A DNA stretch of 64,000 nucleotides from Paenibacillus sp. JQZ6Y-1 (GTDB lineage: Bacteria; Bacillota; Bacilli; Paenibacillales; Paenibacillaceae), in NCBI RefSeq assembly GCF_040719145.1, contig NZ_JBFDUZ010000002.1:310001-374000 (forward strand), written 5' to 3'. Below the pieces are notes generated by a model. The model had not been told where the DNA came from. It saw only the letters and a program-made list of their open reading frames with translations, and searched no databases. This document shows, piece by piece, positions 25,669 to 34,421 of the stretch. Each line of letters starts with the position of its first letter. The stretch's first letter is position 1. The translations under genes and the position numbers were made by a program.

Positions 25669-26889
25669 ATGACGCAGAAATGGAACGCATTTGTGAATGA
25701 ACAATTTACGCTGGCTCATCATCCGGCGGAGGGTCCGCTAGCCGGTTTAACATTTGGGGTGAAGGATGTATTTGCGCTGGAGGGTTATACATCCAGTGCT
25801 GGCAATCCAGATTGGCTGCGCACGCATGGACCAGCAGAACAGACAGCACCAGCGATTCGGAAGCTGTTAGAAGCGGGGGCGGAGCTACGTGGAACAACAC
25901 ATACCGATGAGCTGATGTACAGTCTGAATGGACAAAATGTACATTATGGTACACCAGTCAATCCACAGGCGCCTGATCGCATTCCCGGCGGCTCATCCAG
26001 CGGTTCAGCGGTAGCGGTTTCCGCGGGATTGCGCGATTTTGCAATCGGTACGGATACCGGTGGGTCGGTGCGTATTCCGTCGTCCTACTGCGGCATTTAT
26101 GGCATTCGTCCAACGCATGGGCTGGTTGATATTGACGGTGTGATTCCACTGGCACAAGGATTTGATACGGTAGGCTGGATGGCGAATAGTGCGGAGATGC
26201 TATTCAAGGTCGGGCAAGTGCTGCTACAGGATGTAGAGGCAGCCGCAAAACCGCAAAGCGATAGCTCGTTTGCTACGATATATTGGCCACAGGAAGCTTG
26301 GTCAGGAGCGGAAGCAGAGACGAGTGAGCTGCTGCGTCAAGTAGCGGAGCGTCTGCTGGAAGGTGCTGTTTCCCATCAAGGCGAAGTACAGCAGGAGCAG
26401 ATCCAGATTGCGCTAGAAGGGCTAGCAGCATGGATGACGGCATTCCGTACGGTGCAGGGCATCGAGATTTGGGAGCAGCATCAGCAGTGGATTCAAGAGG
26501 TACAGCCGGTATTTGCCGACGATATTGCTGGTCGCTTTCAGTGGGCATCCACTTTGCAGCGGGAACAGAGTGGCGAAGCATTTGCTCTAATGGAGACAGT
26601 TCGCAATCGCCTGCATCAATTGTTGGGAACTCATGGGCTGCTGATTTTGCCTACGGCAACAGGTCCAGCACCAGCGCTACATATTGACGGGGAAGCGAAT
26701 GAACAGCGTCGTTCACGCACGATGCAGCTGTCCTGTATCGCTGGGCTGTCAGGTCTGCCGCAGGTTAGTATTCCGGCTGGATTGATCGAAGGCGCACCGG
26801 TCGGTTTGTCCGTGATTGCAGGTCCAGGGCAGGATTTGCGATTGCTGGACTGGGTTCGTCAAGCTTCACAAGCGTTAACGCCACGTTAA
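25669..26889 (+). CDS. Amidase signature family hydrolase
   Basis: A 406-residue amidase. The Ser-cisSer-Lys triad is visible: Lys near residue 31 in FGVKDVFAL, the Ser of PGGSSSGSAVAVSAG near 107-121, and the nucleophile Ser in GTDTGGSVRIPSSYCGIYG near 126-144. It is shorter than GatA and lacks GatB/GatC neighbours, so it is a free amidase acting on a small amide or ureido compound; AtzF-type or indoleacetamide-type substrates are possible. The ATG at 25669 follows GGGAGGAA. It is monocistronic. Confidence 0.88.
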   Translation: MTQKWNAFVNEQFTLAHHPAEGPLAGLTFGVKDVFALEGYTSSAGNPDWLRTHGPAEQTAPAIRKLLEAGAELRGTTHTDELMYSLNGQNVHYGTPVNPQAPDRIPGGSSSGSAVAVSAGLRDFAIGTDTGGSVRIPSSYCGIYGIRPTHGLVDIDGVIPLAQGFDTVGWMANSAEMLFKVGQVLLQDVEAAAKPQSDSSFATIYWPQEAWSGAEAETSELLRQVAERLLEGAVSHQGEVQQEQIQIALEGLAAWMTAFRTVQGIEIWEQHQQWIQEVQPVFADDIAGRFQWASTLQREQSGEAFALMETVRNRLHQLLGTHGLLILPTATGPAPALHIDGEANEQRRSRTMQLSCIAGLSGLPQVSIPAGLIEGAPVGLSVIAGPGQDLRLLDWVRQASQALTPR

Positions 26890-26915
26890 AAGATTAGACA
26901 ATAGGACAATTACAG

Positions 26916-26944
26916 TTGACACTCCATTTGTACGCTTATATAAT
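26916..26944 (+). promoter_or_regulatory. Perfect consensus sigma-A promoter of the nitroreductase gene
   Basis: TTGACA at 26916-26921, an exact 17-base spacer and TATAAT at 26939-26944. Both hexamers match the consensus fully, so strong expression is expected unless repressed. Confidence 0.85.
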
Positions 26945-27030
26945 CACAGTGGAAACGATATTTGATTACTAAAAATAAGCTTTTTACACGTTTCGTATTA
27001 TTTTATATTTTCGATCAAGGAGTGTTGTAC

Positions 27031-27660
27031 ATGTCTAATGTAATGAAGCCGGAAACCATTCAAGTGATGGAAGATCGTCATTCTGTAAAAGTATACGAAA
27101 AAGGGTATGTTATCCCGCAAGACGATATGGATACCATCCTGTCCGCTGCAAATGCAGCACCTTCCGCATGGAACCTGCAACACTGGAAATTCCTTGTGAT
27201 TGACGATGAAGCGAAAAAGCAAGAACTGCTGCCAATCGCCTATAACCAATCGCAAGTAGCAGAAAGCTCCTTTACTGTAGCGGTACTGGGCGATCTGGAA
27301 GCGAACAAAAATGCAGCGATCGTCTATGATGCACTGGTAGAAGCTGGCGGCATGACACAGGAAATCCGTGATACGCTGGTAGGTCAGATCAATGGCGCTT
27401 ACCAAAACCCAGATGTCGCGCGCAACAGCGCATTGTCCAATGCTTCTCTGGCAGCGATGAACCTGATGCTGGCAGCACGCGCACTTGGTTATGATACGTG
27501 TCCAATGGGCGGATTTAACGCAGCGACATTTGTGGAGCACTTCAACGTGCCTGAGCGTTATGTTCCGGTTATGCTGATCACTGTAGGTAAAGCAGCCAAG
27601 CCTGCTTATGCTTCCGGTCGTTTCCCATTGAGCGAAGCGGTTATCAAAAATTCGTTCTAA
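27031..27660 (+). CDS. Nitroreductase-family FMN oxidoreductase
   Basis: A 209-residue flavoprotein of the NfsB/NfrA-like fold that would use NAD(P)H to reduce nitro compounds, quinones or flavin. Family features are EDRHSVKVYEKGYVIP at the start (FMN phosphate-binding Arg), SAANAAPSAWNLQHWKFLV, and the C-terminal GYDTCPMGGFN. The ATG at 27031 follows AAGGAG; an in-frame TTG 69 bases upstream lies in the leader. The perfect promoter and its own terminator make it a highly expressed single gene. The natural substrate is not evident. Confidence 0.9.
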   Translation: MSNVMKPETIQVMEDRHSVKVYEKGYVIPQDDMDTILSAANAAPSAWNLQHWKFLVIDDEAKKQELLPIAYNQSQVAESSFTVAVLGDLEANKNAAIVYDALVEAGGMTQEIRDTLVGQINGAYQNPDVARNSALSNASLAAMNLMLAARALGYDTCPMGGFNAATFVEHFNVPERYVPVMLITVGKAAKPAYASGRFPLSEAVIKNSF

Positions 27661-27744
27661 GTTGAAATGAATAGGAATAAATAGCTTTTTCCCTGCTTGA
27701 ATCATAGCTGCTTGTAGAGGTGGCGCATAACAAGTGAGGTACAG

Positions 27745-27771
27745 ACCGGTGTCATCCGACACCGGTTTTTT
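27745..27771 (+). terminator. Terminator of the nitroreductase gene
   Basis: ACCGGTGTC-ATCC-GACACCGGT followed by six Ts, a nine-pair perfect stem. Between here and 28054 I see no gene. Confidence 0.92.
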
Positions 27772-28054
27772 GCTGCATTTAACGGTAATATTTTGCTAAA
27801 ATGAGGATAGATGGGTCTATTGGCAGATTGGTGCAGTGTGAGGCTGCGCGGATGGAGTTTGCGTATGCTACTCTGGGAGAAATGACCAATATTCTTTGGT
27901 TTTTCTATGAAATAATCGTGTTGGTTTGCCGTATTATATAGTATAGTTGCTGAGTTATGTATGCAAAGACGTGTTCACATGACACAGTAAGCCGTTCATG
28001 GATGCGGAAGAACCATTCATAAATTGCCGTTTGGGCATAAATGAGAGGCATAAT

Positions 28055-29131
28055 ATGATACTTGTTTTAATCAATAATTTAACGATGGTTACCGCGTTTT
28101 TGTTTTTTACGAATTTGCTGTTAAATCGGTTTAAAGAGCAGTTTCCACGTTATCATGCAGCTTATCCGTATCTCGCAGGATTGCTTCATGGAGGGCTGGG
28201 CATTGGATTGATGCTGCTTAGTAGTGGAGCACCCGGCGGTTTTCATTTGGATATGCGGGCGCTGGCGATTGTAAGTGCGGTGTATATGGCGGGGCGGTTT
28301 GCAGGTGGGATTGCCTTAGTCTGCATTTTGCTTGGTCGCTTCCTTTTATTAGATATTACGAATATGGCGGGCTTATTGGCAGGCATGACGATGATTATAA
28401 CGACGTATGTGCTGGCAGCCTTACTCCTAACCTATTCGCATCGCAAATCGTTTCACCGCTGGCTGGGCATTATTACAGGCGGTATGCTGATGCCATGCGT
28501 CGTGGTTTATTTTGCAATGCCGAATCCTTATCTGCCGAGTACGCTGCTTGTGATGCTCAGTTATTTGGCTGGGGGCGTGTTTACGTATTTGCTGCTAACC
28601 TATTTGAGCCGTACGAATCGCTCGCTTCATCTGCTCAAGGAAAAGGCAAGTCGGGATCATTTGACAGGGCTGTACAATTCGCGCGCGTTTGACTCGATCT
28701 TTGAGCAAAAGCTGCAACGTACGCAGCAGAATCGGGAGCCATTTTCGCTGTTGATGATCGATATTGATTACTTTAAATCGATTAATGATACGTATGGGCA
28801 TGCGGCGGGGGATACGGTGCTGTCTTCCTTTGGTGAGCTGCTGCTGGACTTTGTGCGTTCGTCTGATCAATGTGCACGCAAGGGTGGCGAGGAATTTGTG
28901 GTGCTGCTGAATCATTGCCGATTTGAGCAGGCGCAGCAGACGGCAGAGCATTTGAGAAGGCTGGTGGAGCAGCATAGCTTTCCATTGTTAAACGGCAAGC
29001 AACTGCATATCACGATCTCAATCGGCATTGCGACCTTTCCGGCAATTGAAGCGGAGCAACTGCTTGAGCAAGCCGATCAGGCGCTGTACCGTGCCAAGCA
29101 TGAAGGGCGCAATCGGGTATGTTCTATATAA
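28055..29131 (+). CDS. Diguanylate cyclase with 5TM-LYT sensor domain
   Basis: A 358-residue membrane protein predicted to make cyclic-di-GMP. The N-terminal 190 residues form five to six membrane segments of the 5TMR-LYT sensor type, with the family stretch LDMRALAIVSAVYMAGRFAG. The C-terminal GGDEF domain is intact: DHLTGLYNSRAFD, IDIDYFKSINDTYGHAAGD and the signature RKGGEEF. An RSSD motif five residues before GGEEF forms a product-inhibition I-site. The ATG at 28055 follows GAGAGGC; an earlier in-frame start has no ribosome site. It is monocistronic, and the terminator begins inside its stop codon. Confidence 0.92.
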   Translation: MILVLINNLTMVTAFLFFTNLLLNRFKEQFPRYHAAYPYLAGLLHGGLGIGLMLLSSGAPGGFHLDMRALAIVSAVYMAGRFAGGIALVCILLGRFLLLDITNMAGLLAGMTMIITTYVLAALLLTYSHRKSFHRWLGIITGGMLMPCVVVYFAMPNPYLPSTLLVMLSYLAGGVFTYLLLTYLSRTNRSLHLLKEKASRDHLTGLYNSRAFDSIFEQKLQRTQQNREPFSLLMIDIDYFKSINDTYGHAAGDTVLSSFGELLLDFVRSSDQCARKGGEEFVVLLNHCRFEQAQQTAEHLRRLVEQHSFPLLNGKQLHITISIGIATFPAIEAEQLLEQADQALYRAKHEGRNRVCSI

Positions 29132-29203
29132 ACGGATCAGGAAATAAGGACAGGCTATACGACACATATATGCCGCTTATTGTGCCTGATCCGTTTTGTT
29201 TTG
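29130..29203 (+). terminator. Terminator of the diguanylate cyclase gene
   Basis: AAACGGATCAGG at 29130-29141 pairs perfectly with CCTGATCCGTTT at 29185-29196 and is followed by a T-rich tail. The left arm overlaps the stop codon. The 43-base loop is long. Confidence 0.7.
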
Positions 29204-29237
29204 TGACGATATATACATAGGTAACGAGGGTGTTATT

Positions 29238-29267
29238 TTGACAATTCCGACTGGAAAGGATGATAAT
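29238..29267 (+). promoter_or_regulatory. Promoter and leader of the MBL-fold hydrolase gene
   Basis: TTGACA at 29238-29243 and GATAAT at 29262-29267 with an 18-base spacer. The transcript would begin near 29274. It carries a strong GGAGGTG at 29294-29300 that is 37 bases from the ATG, with a small hairpin GTCTG-N6-CAGAC (29308-29323) between them. Confidence 0.5.
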
Positions 29268-29335
29268 ATGAGAGGAACTATCATTTCGTTCAGGGAGGTG
29301 AACCGAGGTCTGTTGATACAGACTTTGGATAAGAT

Positions 29336-30064
29336 ATGAAGATCAATGAACAAATCGAAGTGCTTGATTTGCATGTGGAAATGGGCGGTCATGCTGCCGT
29401 TCTGCATCCGTTTGTCATTTATGAAGATGGACGTGCTTATATATTCGACACTGGTTTTCCGGGCAATTATGATAAGCTGACTTCGTTGCTGAAGCCGGAT
29501 TATCCGGTGGCGGGCGTGATCCTAACGCATCAGGATATCGACCATGTTGGTACGTTGCCGCAATTCATCAACGATGGTGGGGGCAAGCTAGAAGTGTACG
29601 CGCATGAGGATGATCGTAAGGTGATTGATGGTACGGCTCCATTTATCAAAGCAACGCCAGAACGACTTCAGATGATCGCATCCTCGCTCGCACCGGAAGA
29701 AGGACAGCTATTCCGTGCAACCTTCTCCGCAGACACACCGCCCAATGTGAATCATGTGCTGCATGATGGCGATGTGCTGCCGCTGGCTGGCGGCTTGCAG
29801 GTTGTGCATACACCGGGACATACGCCCGGTCATATCAGTCTGTATCATCCAGTCAGCAAAACACTCTTTACTGGCGATGCGATGGCAGTGAATGAGGGAC
29901 AACTGGAGGGACCAGTACCAGCCTTCACGCCGGATTATCCGCTTGCTGTACAATCGTTGAAAGCCTTCTTGGATTTGGATATCGATACGATTGTTTGTTA
30001 TCACGGCGGCGCCTTCCGCGGCGATATTCACGGGCGTATTCGTGAACTGGTAGCATCTTCGTGA
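29336..30064 (+). CDS. Metallo-beta-lactamase-fold hydrolase (YflN-like)
   Basis: A 242-residue MBL-fold hydrolase. The metal site reads LTHQDIDHVG, where Asp replaces the second His of the usual HxHxDH; this variant occurs in the YflN-type group. The other ligands are visible in HTPGHTPGHISLY, LFTGDAMA and VCYHGG. The ATG at 29336 must be the start because an in-frame stop stands six bases upstream. The nearest good ribosome site is 37 bases away, separated by a small hairpin. The next gene begins inside its stop codon (GTGA), so they form a two-gene operon. The substrate is unknown. Confidence 0.88.
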   Translation: MKINEQIEVLDLHVEMGGHAAVLHPFVIYEDGRAYIFDTGFPGNYDKLTSLLKPDYPVAGVILTHQDIDHVGTLPQFINDGGGKLEVYAHEDDRKVIDGTAPFIKATPERLQMIASSLAPEEGQLFRATFSADTPPNVNHVLHDGDVLPLAGGLQVVHTPGHTPGHISLYHPVSKTLFTGDAMAVNEGQLEGPVPAFTPDYPLAVQSLKAFLDLDIDTIVCYHGGAFRGDIHGRIRELVASS

Positions 30065-31158
30065 TTTCGTCTATGCGCTGGGCTGGTTGGGGTAGCACAC
30101 TGCTGTGTGCCCTAATCGGCGGCGCTTTCTTTCATTTGTTGCACCTGCCGGTACCGTGGTTGCTTGGTCCGATGATCGGCGTGTTTGCTGGTTCGCGGCT
30201 ATTGAAGCGTTGGCAGCCGTCTTGGCCTGCCGCCGCCAAAAACGCCGGTATTATGATTGTCGGGTATTCGATCGGCTTGTCGCTGACCGTATCCACGCTG
30301 GCAAGTATCGGTCAGCAGTTGCCCTCGATGATCACGCTGACGCTGCTGTTGATGGTATTTGCGATCTCGATGGCGTATGTGCTGTCCCGCTGGACAGGCA
30401 TTCCTTTTCAAACGATGCTGATCGGCAGCATTCCCGGCGGGTTGAGTCAGATTGTTGTGCTGGCAGAGGAGCAGAAGGGGATCGATATTACGGTTGTGAC
30501 CTTTTTGCAGGTGTCGCGTCTGATGATGATTGTGATCTTCGTCCCGCTATTGGTATTCAGTCCGTTATTCGGTGCAGATATGGACACAGTATCGAGTACG
30601 GTTGTACGCTCATCGGGCAGCTGGAGCGCGCTATTTCCGGCGATTCTGCCTTTTCTCATTCTGTGTCCGCTCGCAGCATGGTTTGGCAAGAAAATCCGTT
30701 TCCCGACCGCGTATCTGCTCATGCCGATGATCATCACCTGCTTGCTACAAATTGTCGGCTTGCACGGACCTGCATTGCCTCTTGGAATACTAGATGTGGC
30801 GCAGCTATTGATCGGCAGCTCGGTAGGACTGATGCTGCACCCAGAGCAATTGCAGCACAAGCTGCGTATGACGCTACTAGCGATAGGCAGCGGTATTGTG
30901 TTGATTTTATTCGCATGCATCATGACGCTGATTCTGATGAAATGGCATGGTGTATCCGCCGCGACCGGGCTGCTTAGTATGGCGCCGGGTGGAATGGATC
31001 AGATGGGGATCATTGCGCATGAAGTTCATGCGGATGTAGCGACAGTCAGTTGCTATCAATTGTTCCGCACGCTGCTTATTTTCATTGCTATTCCACCATT
31101 TGTCCGCTTGCTGCTTGGTCGGATCAATGCGAAGCAGCAAGCGGAGTCCATGCGTTGA
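30061..31158 (+). CDS. AbrB-family (COG3180-type) membrane transporter
   Basis: A 365-residue integral membrane protein with about ten segments in two repeated halves; both halves contain the G-G motif typical of the family (MLIGSIPGGLSQIVVLAEE and LLSMAPGGMDQMGIIAHEV). Despite old names such as putative ammonia monooxygenase, it is a transporter-like family of poorly known substrate. The start is a GTG at 30061 overlapping the MBL gene stop by four bases; an ATG four codons later is possible. Coupling to the MBL hydrolase suggests related substrates, but that is inference. Confidence 0.82.
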   Translation: MISSMRWAGWGSTLLCALIGGAFFHLLHLPVPWLLGPMIGVFAGSRLLKRWQPSWPAAAKNAGIMIVGYSIGLSLTVSTLASIGQQLPSMITLTLLLMVFAISMAYVLSRWTGIPFQTMLIGSIPGGLSQIVVLAEEQKGIDITVVTFLQVSRLMMIVIFVPLLVFSPLFGADMDTVSSTVVRSSGSWSALFPAILPFLILCPLAAWFGKKIRFPTAYLLMPMIITCLLQIVGLHGPALPLGILDVAQLLIGSSVGLMLHPEQLQHKLRMTLLAIGSGIVLILFACIMTLILMKWHGVSAATGLLSMAPGGMDQMGIIAHEVHADVATVSCYQLFRTLLIFIAIPPFVRLLLGRINAKQQAESMR

Positions 31159-31252
31159 GTGTATGTATCTTCAATGACTATGCCTGACATGACCACAAAT
31201 CCGAGTGCTGCTGATTCAGTAGCGGATGGATTCGGTATTAAATAGAGAGTGT

Positions 31253-31276
31253 GCCTGTTCACTGAACAGGCTTTTT
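31253..31276 (+). terminator. Terminator of the MBL-AbrB operon
   Basis: GCCTGTTC-ACT-GAACAGGC followed by five Ts: an eight-pair perfect stem with a three-base loop. Confidence 0.9.
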
Positions 31277-31387
31277 CTATAGCTATCGTGCATACAATCG
31301 TGTCGCACAGAAGTGGGATGTCAGGATATTGCATCGCATGCTGCGATTGTATACGCGCCCATCATCGTTGCAGAGAGGAGAATCGTC

Positions 31388-32455
31388 ATGTCAGTCGTAG
31401 ATCATCAGGTATGGCTTTATATCGGTACATATGCCGGTACGGAGGAAGCGGGGATTCATGTTGCAGTGATGAATCAGGATACCGGCGAACTGAAGCTAGT
31501 TTCCAATGTCAAAGGGGTAGAAAATCCATCGTATCTAGCACTGTCGAACGATGCGACGCATCTGTATGCTGCCAGCGAAAAGGACGAGGGCGAAGTGCTT
31601 GCGTATGCCATCGACGGCGATCATGCACTGCATTTGCTGGATCGCAAGCCGACTGGCGGCGGAGCGCCATGTTATGTGCAATTAACGCCGGACGGTCGGT
31701 ATGTGCTAACTGCCAATTATACCGGTGCCAATGCCAGTTCGTTTCCTGTAAAAGAAGATGGCAGTCTGGGTGACCGCAGTGGCAATGTGCAGCATGAAGG
31801 TAAAGGCACGCATCCTGAGCGTCAAGATGCCGCGCATACCCATTCCATCGTATCCTCGCTGGATGGCAGTATGGCGTATGTGTCTGATCTGGGAACGGAT
31901 CAAGTAGTTGCCTACAATCTGGGCGAGGATGGCAGTTTGACGGAAGCGGGCAGCACATCGCTGCCACCAGCTGCTGGACCGCGTCATCTGGTCTTCCACC
32001 CGAACGGTCAGCTGGCATACGGAGTCAATGAGCTGGATAGCACAGTGACCGCCTACTTCCGTAATGTAGAAACGGGTGTACTGGAGATTTTGAATACCGT
32101 CTCCACCCTGCCGAAGGACTTTGAGGATGAAAATACGGGCGGCGATATTCGCCTGTCGCTATGCGGTCGCTACGTCTACGCGTCCAACCGTGGTCATGAC
32201 AGCATCGTCCAATATGTGATTGATCAGGAAGCAGGCACGCTGTCGACGGTGGAGTGGGTACATGTGAAGGGCAGAACTCCACGTAACTTTGCCGTTGTAC
32301 CGGGCGGATATGTACTCGTATGTAATCAGGATTCCGGCAATATCGTCCAATTTGCTGCCGATCCAGAAACAGGGCGTTTGACACCGACTGGTCATGAACT
32401 GACCTTGGATCGTCCAGTTTGTCTGATGGCGGATATGAACGAAGTGGAAGACTGA
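31388..32455 (+). CDS. Lactonase family protein, probable 6-phosphogluconolactonase (YkgB/Pgl type)
   Basis: A 355-residue beta-propeller of the lactonase family that would hydrolyse 6-phosphogluconolactone to 6-phosphogluconate, the step between zwf and gnd. Evidence is WLYIGTYAGTEEAGIHV at the start, the blade-type repeats NPSYLALSNDATHLYAASE, APCYVQLTPDGRYVLTANY and PRHLVFHPNGQLAYGVNEL, and the HPERQDAAHTHSI stretch conserved in the family. The ATG at 31388 follows GAGGAGA; a frame upstream to 31313 has no site. It is monocistronic and stands 27 kb from zwf-gnd. Confidence 0.88.
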   Translation: MSVVDHQVWLYIGTYAGTEEAGIHVAVMNQDTGELKLVSNVKGVENPSYLALSNDATHLYAASEKDEGEVLAYAIDGDHALHLLDRKPTGGGAPCYVQLTPDGRYVLTANYTGANASSFPVKEDGSLGDRSGNVQHEGKGTHPERQDAAHTHSIVSSLDGSMAYVSDLGTDQVVAYNLGEDGSLTEAGSTSLPPAAGPRHLVFHPNGQLAYGVNELDSTVTAYFRNVETGVLEILNTVSTLPKDFEDENTGGDIRLSLCGRYVYASNRGHDSIVQYVIDQEAGTLSTVEWVHVKGRTPRNFAVVPGGYVLVCNQDSGNIVQFAADPETGRLTPTGHELTLDRPVCLMADMNEVED

Positions 32456-32482
32456 TATACTGGATATACACGATTTTTGGTG

Positions 32483-32519
32483 AAAGGAGCTGACTCGTGA
32501 GGAGTTCAGCTCCTTTTTC
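32483..32519 (+). terminator. Terminator of the lactonase gene
   Basis: AAAGGAGCTGA-N-TC pairs with GGA-TTCAGCTCCTTTTT; the right arm ends in five Ts. Confidence 0.85.
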
Positions 32520-32603
32520 ATTGTGATAGTAAGGAGGGGATGCTGGTTGCGCGTAATCCAGAATATTCGGTTGGACTATATCCTTTTTGTCTCATAAATA
32601 AAG

Positions 32604-32642
32604 AAGAACCCTTAACCGATTGTATGGTTAAGGGTTCTTTGA
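32604..32642. terminator. Bidirectional terminator
   Basis: AAGAACCCTTAACC (32604-32617) pairs perfectly with GGTTAAGGGTTCTT (32626-32639), 14 pairs with an eight-base loop. It lies between convergent genes and most likely ends the minus-strand gene at 32717. Confidence 0.85.
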
Positions 32643-32716
32643 TCATAATTTTCCTGTAGCGATGTTGCGGTACGGCTACGATTGGATGTGATGCGGATTC
32701 ATGGACACCGCATCAA

Positions 32717-33562
32717 TCACTTATTGTACTCACCAGCATACGGACGCTCCTTGCGCTTCGGCTCGCGTGTGAATCGGTATCCTACCGCGAATACTAGCAC
32801 CTGCACGATCAGCACATACGGTGCTACCATCAAGCCGAACAGATGCAGCAATCCGAGCGCCGCGATGATCAGCGCATTGATGACAAAGGATGTTCGGCGT
32901 CCACTTTCTCGAAATTGTGCGCTTAATACACCGTACAGCAGCAGCAATGCCCCTGTCAGCGAAATCAACCGTAGCACCACGAAGAAAGGTGCCGGTGGCC
33001 CTGTCAGTTGCGCGATATGTAATGCTTGCCAGCTATGCACCAGCAGCGCGCCTTCCAGCAGCAGGACGAGCAGCGGCAGCAGTGGGCGCAGCGTCAACCA
33101 GAACAGCAGCCCCCAATGCGGCTGCTCGCCGCGTGCTAGCAATTGCTTACGTTCACGGGTTAGGCGGCTAATATTCATCTCGAGTGTACGGTACAGCAGT
33201 AGCAACGCCTGACGATTCTGCATCTCTAGATAGCGGTCGATACGTTCAACCAGCTCATGATCGGCATACGGTGCAGACTTGCATGCGAGCACAACCTCAG
33301 CGGTGAGTGCTGCTTCACTACGCTCAGATGATGACACCGGGGAAGCATTGCCAGTCGCGCTAACGACCGGATATAGATGTCCGGCTGCCCGGGTAAAATG
33401 ATTCAAACTAACCTCGATCCGGCGCATTCGTTCGCGGTCGGTTCGCTTGCGCTGTGCAGCGGAAAATCCGTACACCGCTGCCAGCAAAGCTAGCATGGCG
33501 ACACTCGGCCAGATCCAGACGATCGGGTCGTACTGCCACATGCTCGATTGCCATGCTTCCAC
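32717..33562 (-). CDS. Membrane protein of unknown function
   Basis: A 281-residue protein that I cannot name. It has an N-terminal membrane segment (about 14-34, WIWPSVAMLALLAAVYGFSA), a charged cytosolic region of about 110 residues with an amphipathic helix (RIDRYLEMQNRQALLLLYRT), and four C-terminal membrane segments (about 155-265). It ends in a basic tail. The start is taken as the GTG at 33562, because AAAGGAGTG precedes it by six bases; an ATG 24 bases upstream would sit before that site. It is monocistronic with a strong terminator. Confidence 0.7.
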   Translation of the reverse strand: MEAWQSSMWQYDPIVWIWPSVAMLALLAAVYGFSAAQRKRTDRERMRRIEVSLNHFTRAAGHLYPVVSATGNASPVSSSERSEAALTAEVVLACKSAPYADHELVERIDRYLEMQNRQALLLLYRTLEMNISRLTRERKQLLARGEQPHWGLLFWLTLRPLLPLLVLLLEGALLVHSWQALHIAQLTGPPAPFFVVLRLISLTGALLLLYGVLSAQFRESGRRTSFVINALIIAALGLLHLFGLMVAPYVLIVQVLVFAVGYRFTREPKRKERPYAGEYNK

Positions 33563-33786
33563 CTTGTTCACTCCTTTTACAACCATTGGTCGCTTTCCAG
33601 CTTGCTGATACCACTATTACACAACGATGCCGCCGATTCAACACCTTGTTGTTTCGGCGGAGTGTGAGGTCATTGGATATAGTCTTGATCTGTACTGCCA
33701 TTTGCTAGTACTGGTACTTGAAGCAGACCTGTTCAAGTCCGCATCAGATCGTGTTAACAGTCTGTACGATAGCCCTTTTTGATACG

Positions 33787-34134
33787 TTAGTAACGGCGAT
33801 TCGATGAATCGTAGGGCGGTTGATGTACCGACGAACTACGCATGCTCACTGCCAACGCCTCGATCAGCAGCACAATCGCTGTAATGGTGTGCATGATCCA
33901 GCCAACAATCGGAATCCAAGCAATTGCCGACGTTACAATACCAATCGCATTACCAAAGGGCGAGCGGCGCGCGCGAATGGCCAATACCAGTGTAATCAGA
34001 TGCAGGATAAAAGCGACGAACAGCGGCCCATACCCATAGCTAATGACGAATGTTCCACCAATCAGCGGAATCGCCATCAGCGCCTCCAATGCAAACGTAA
34101 TCCATTTCATTACCGGTAGCCCATTGTTGTACAT
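33787..34134 (-). CDS. Small membrane protein of unknown function
   Basis: A 115-residue protein with three to four membrane segments (WITFALEALMAIPLIGGTF, GPLFVAFILHLITLVLAI, AIGIVTSAIAWIPIVGWIMH, TITAIVLLIEALA) and a short polar C-terminus ending PPYDSSNRRY. The Gly/Pro pattern is like small Bacillus membrane proteins of the DUF4064/YxjO kind, but I cannot assign it. The ATG at 34134 follows AAAGGATG. It is divergent from the Rrf2 regulator and about 220 bases from the larger membrane protein upstream in the map. Confidence 0.65.
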   Translation of the reverse strand: MYNNGLPVMKWITFALEALMAIPLIGGTFVISYGYGPLFVAFILHLITLVLAIRARRSPFGNAIGIVTSAIAWIPIVGWIMHTITAIVLLIEALAVSMRSSSVHQPPYDSSNRRY

Positions 34135-34329
34135 CTATTCTGCACATCCTTTCTGAATGGAGTGAATCTGAATAACCAAATCAGGCTTACATTATAGTAT
34201 TAAACGAAAAAAAGCATTTTGCGTTTCTTTCCGGTGATTGTTTAGATAATCAGTTGTCAGTTTTGGGTGAAATACTGGTATACTGGGATATGGACTGAAA
34301 TCATGGATGATGGACACACGTACTTTGAT

Positions 34330-34348
34330 CTATACGTTGAATGTATAG
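34330..34348 (+). promoter_or_regulatory. Inverted repeat, candidate Rrf2 operator
   Basis: CTATAC-N7-GTATAG lies about 75 bases upstream of the Rrf2-type gene. Symmetry and position fit an operator for its own product. Confidence 0.4.
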
Positions 34349-34421
34349 GATAGATAGCATACCCGAAGCCGGGACGATGATAATCTGCATGACCATCAGG
34401 CAGGAAAAAGGAGGAATCCGT

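Noticed and set aside
26998-27762. A 254-codon open frame antisense to the nitroreductase gene
   Set aside because: No ribosome site, and it runs through the nitroreductase terminator; a codon-bias artefact.
30105-30977. A 290-codon frame overlapping the AbrB-type gene in another frame
   Set aside because: The product is rich in Arg, Asp and Cys with no hydrophobic or domain pattern, whereas the other frame gives a clear membrane transporter.
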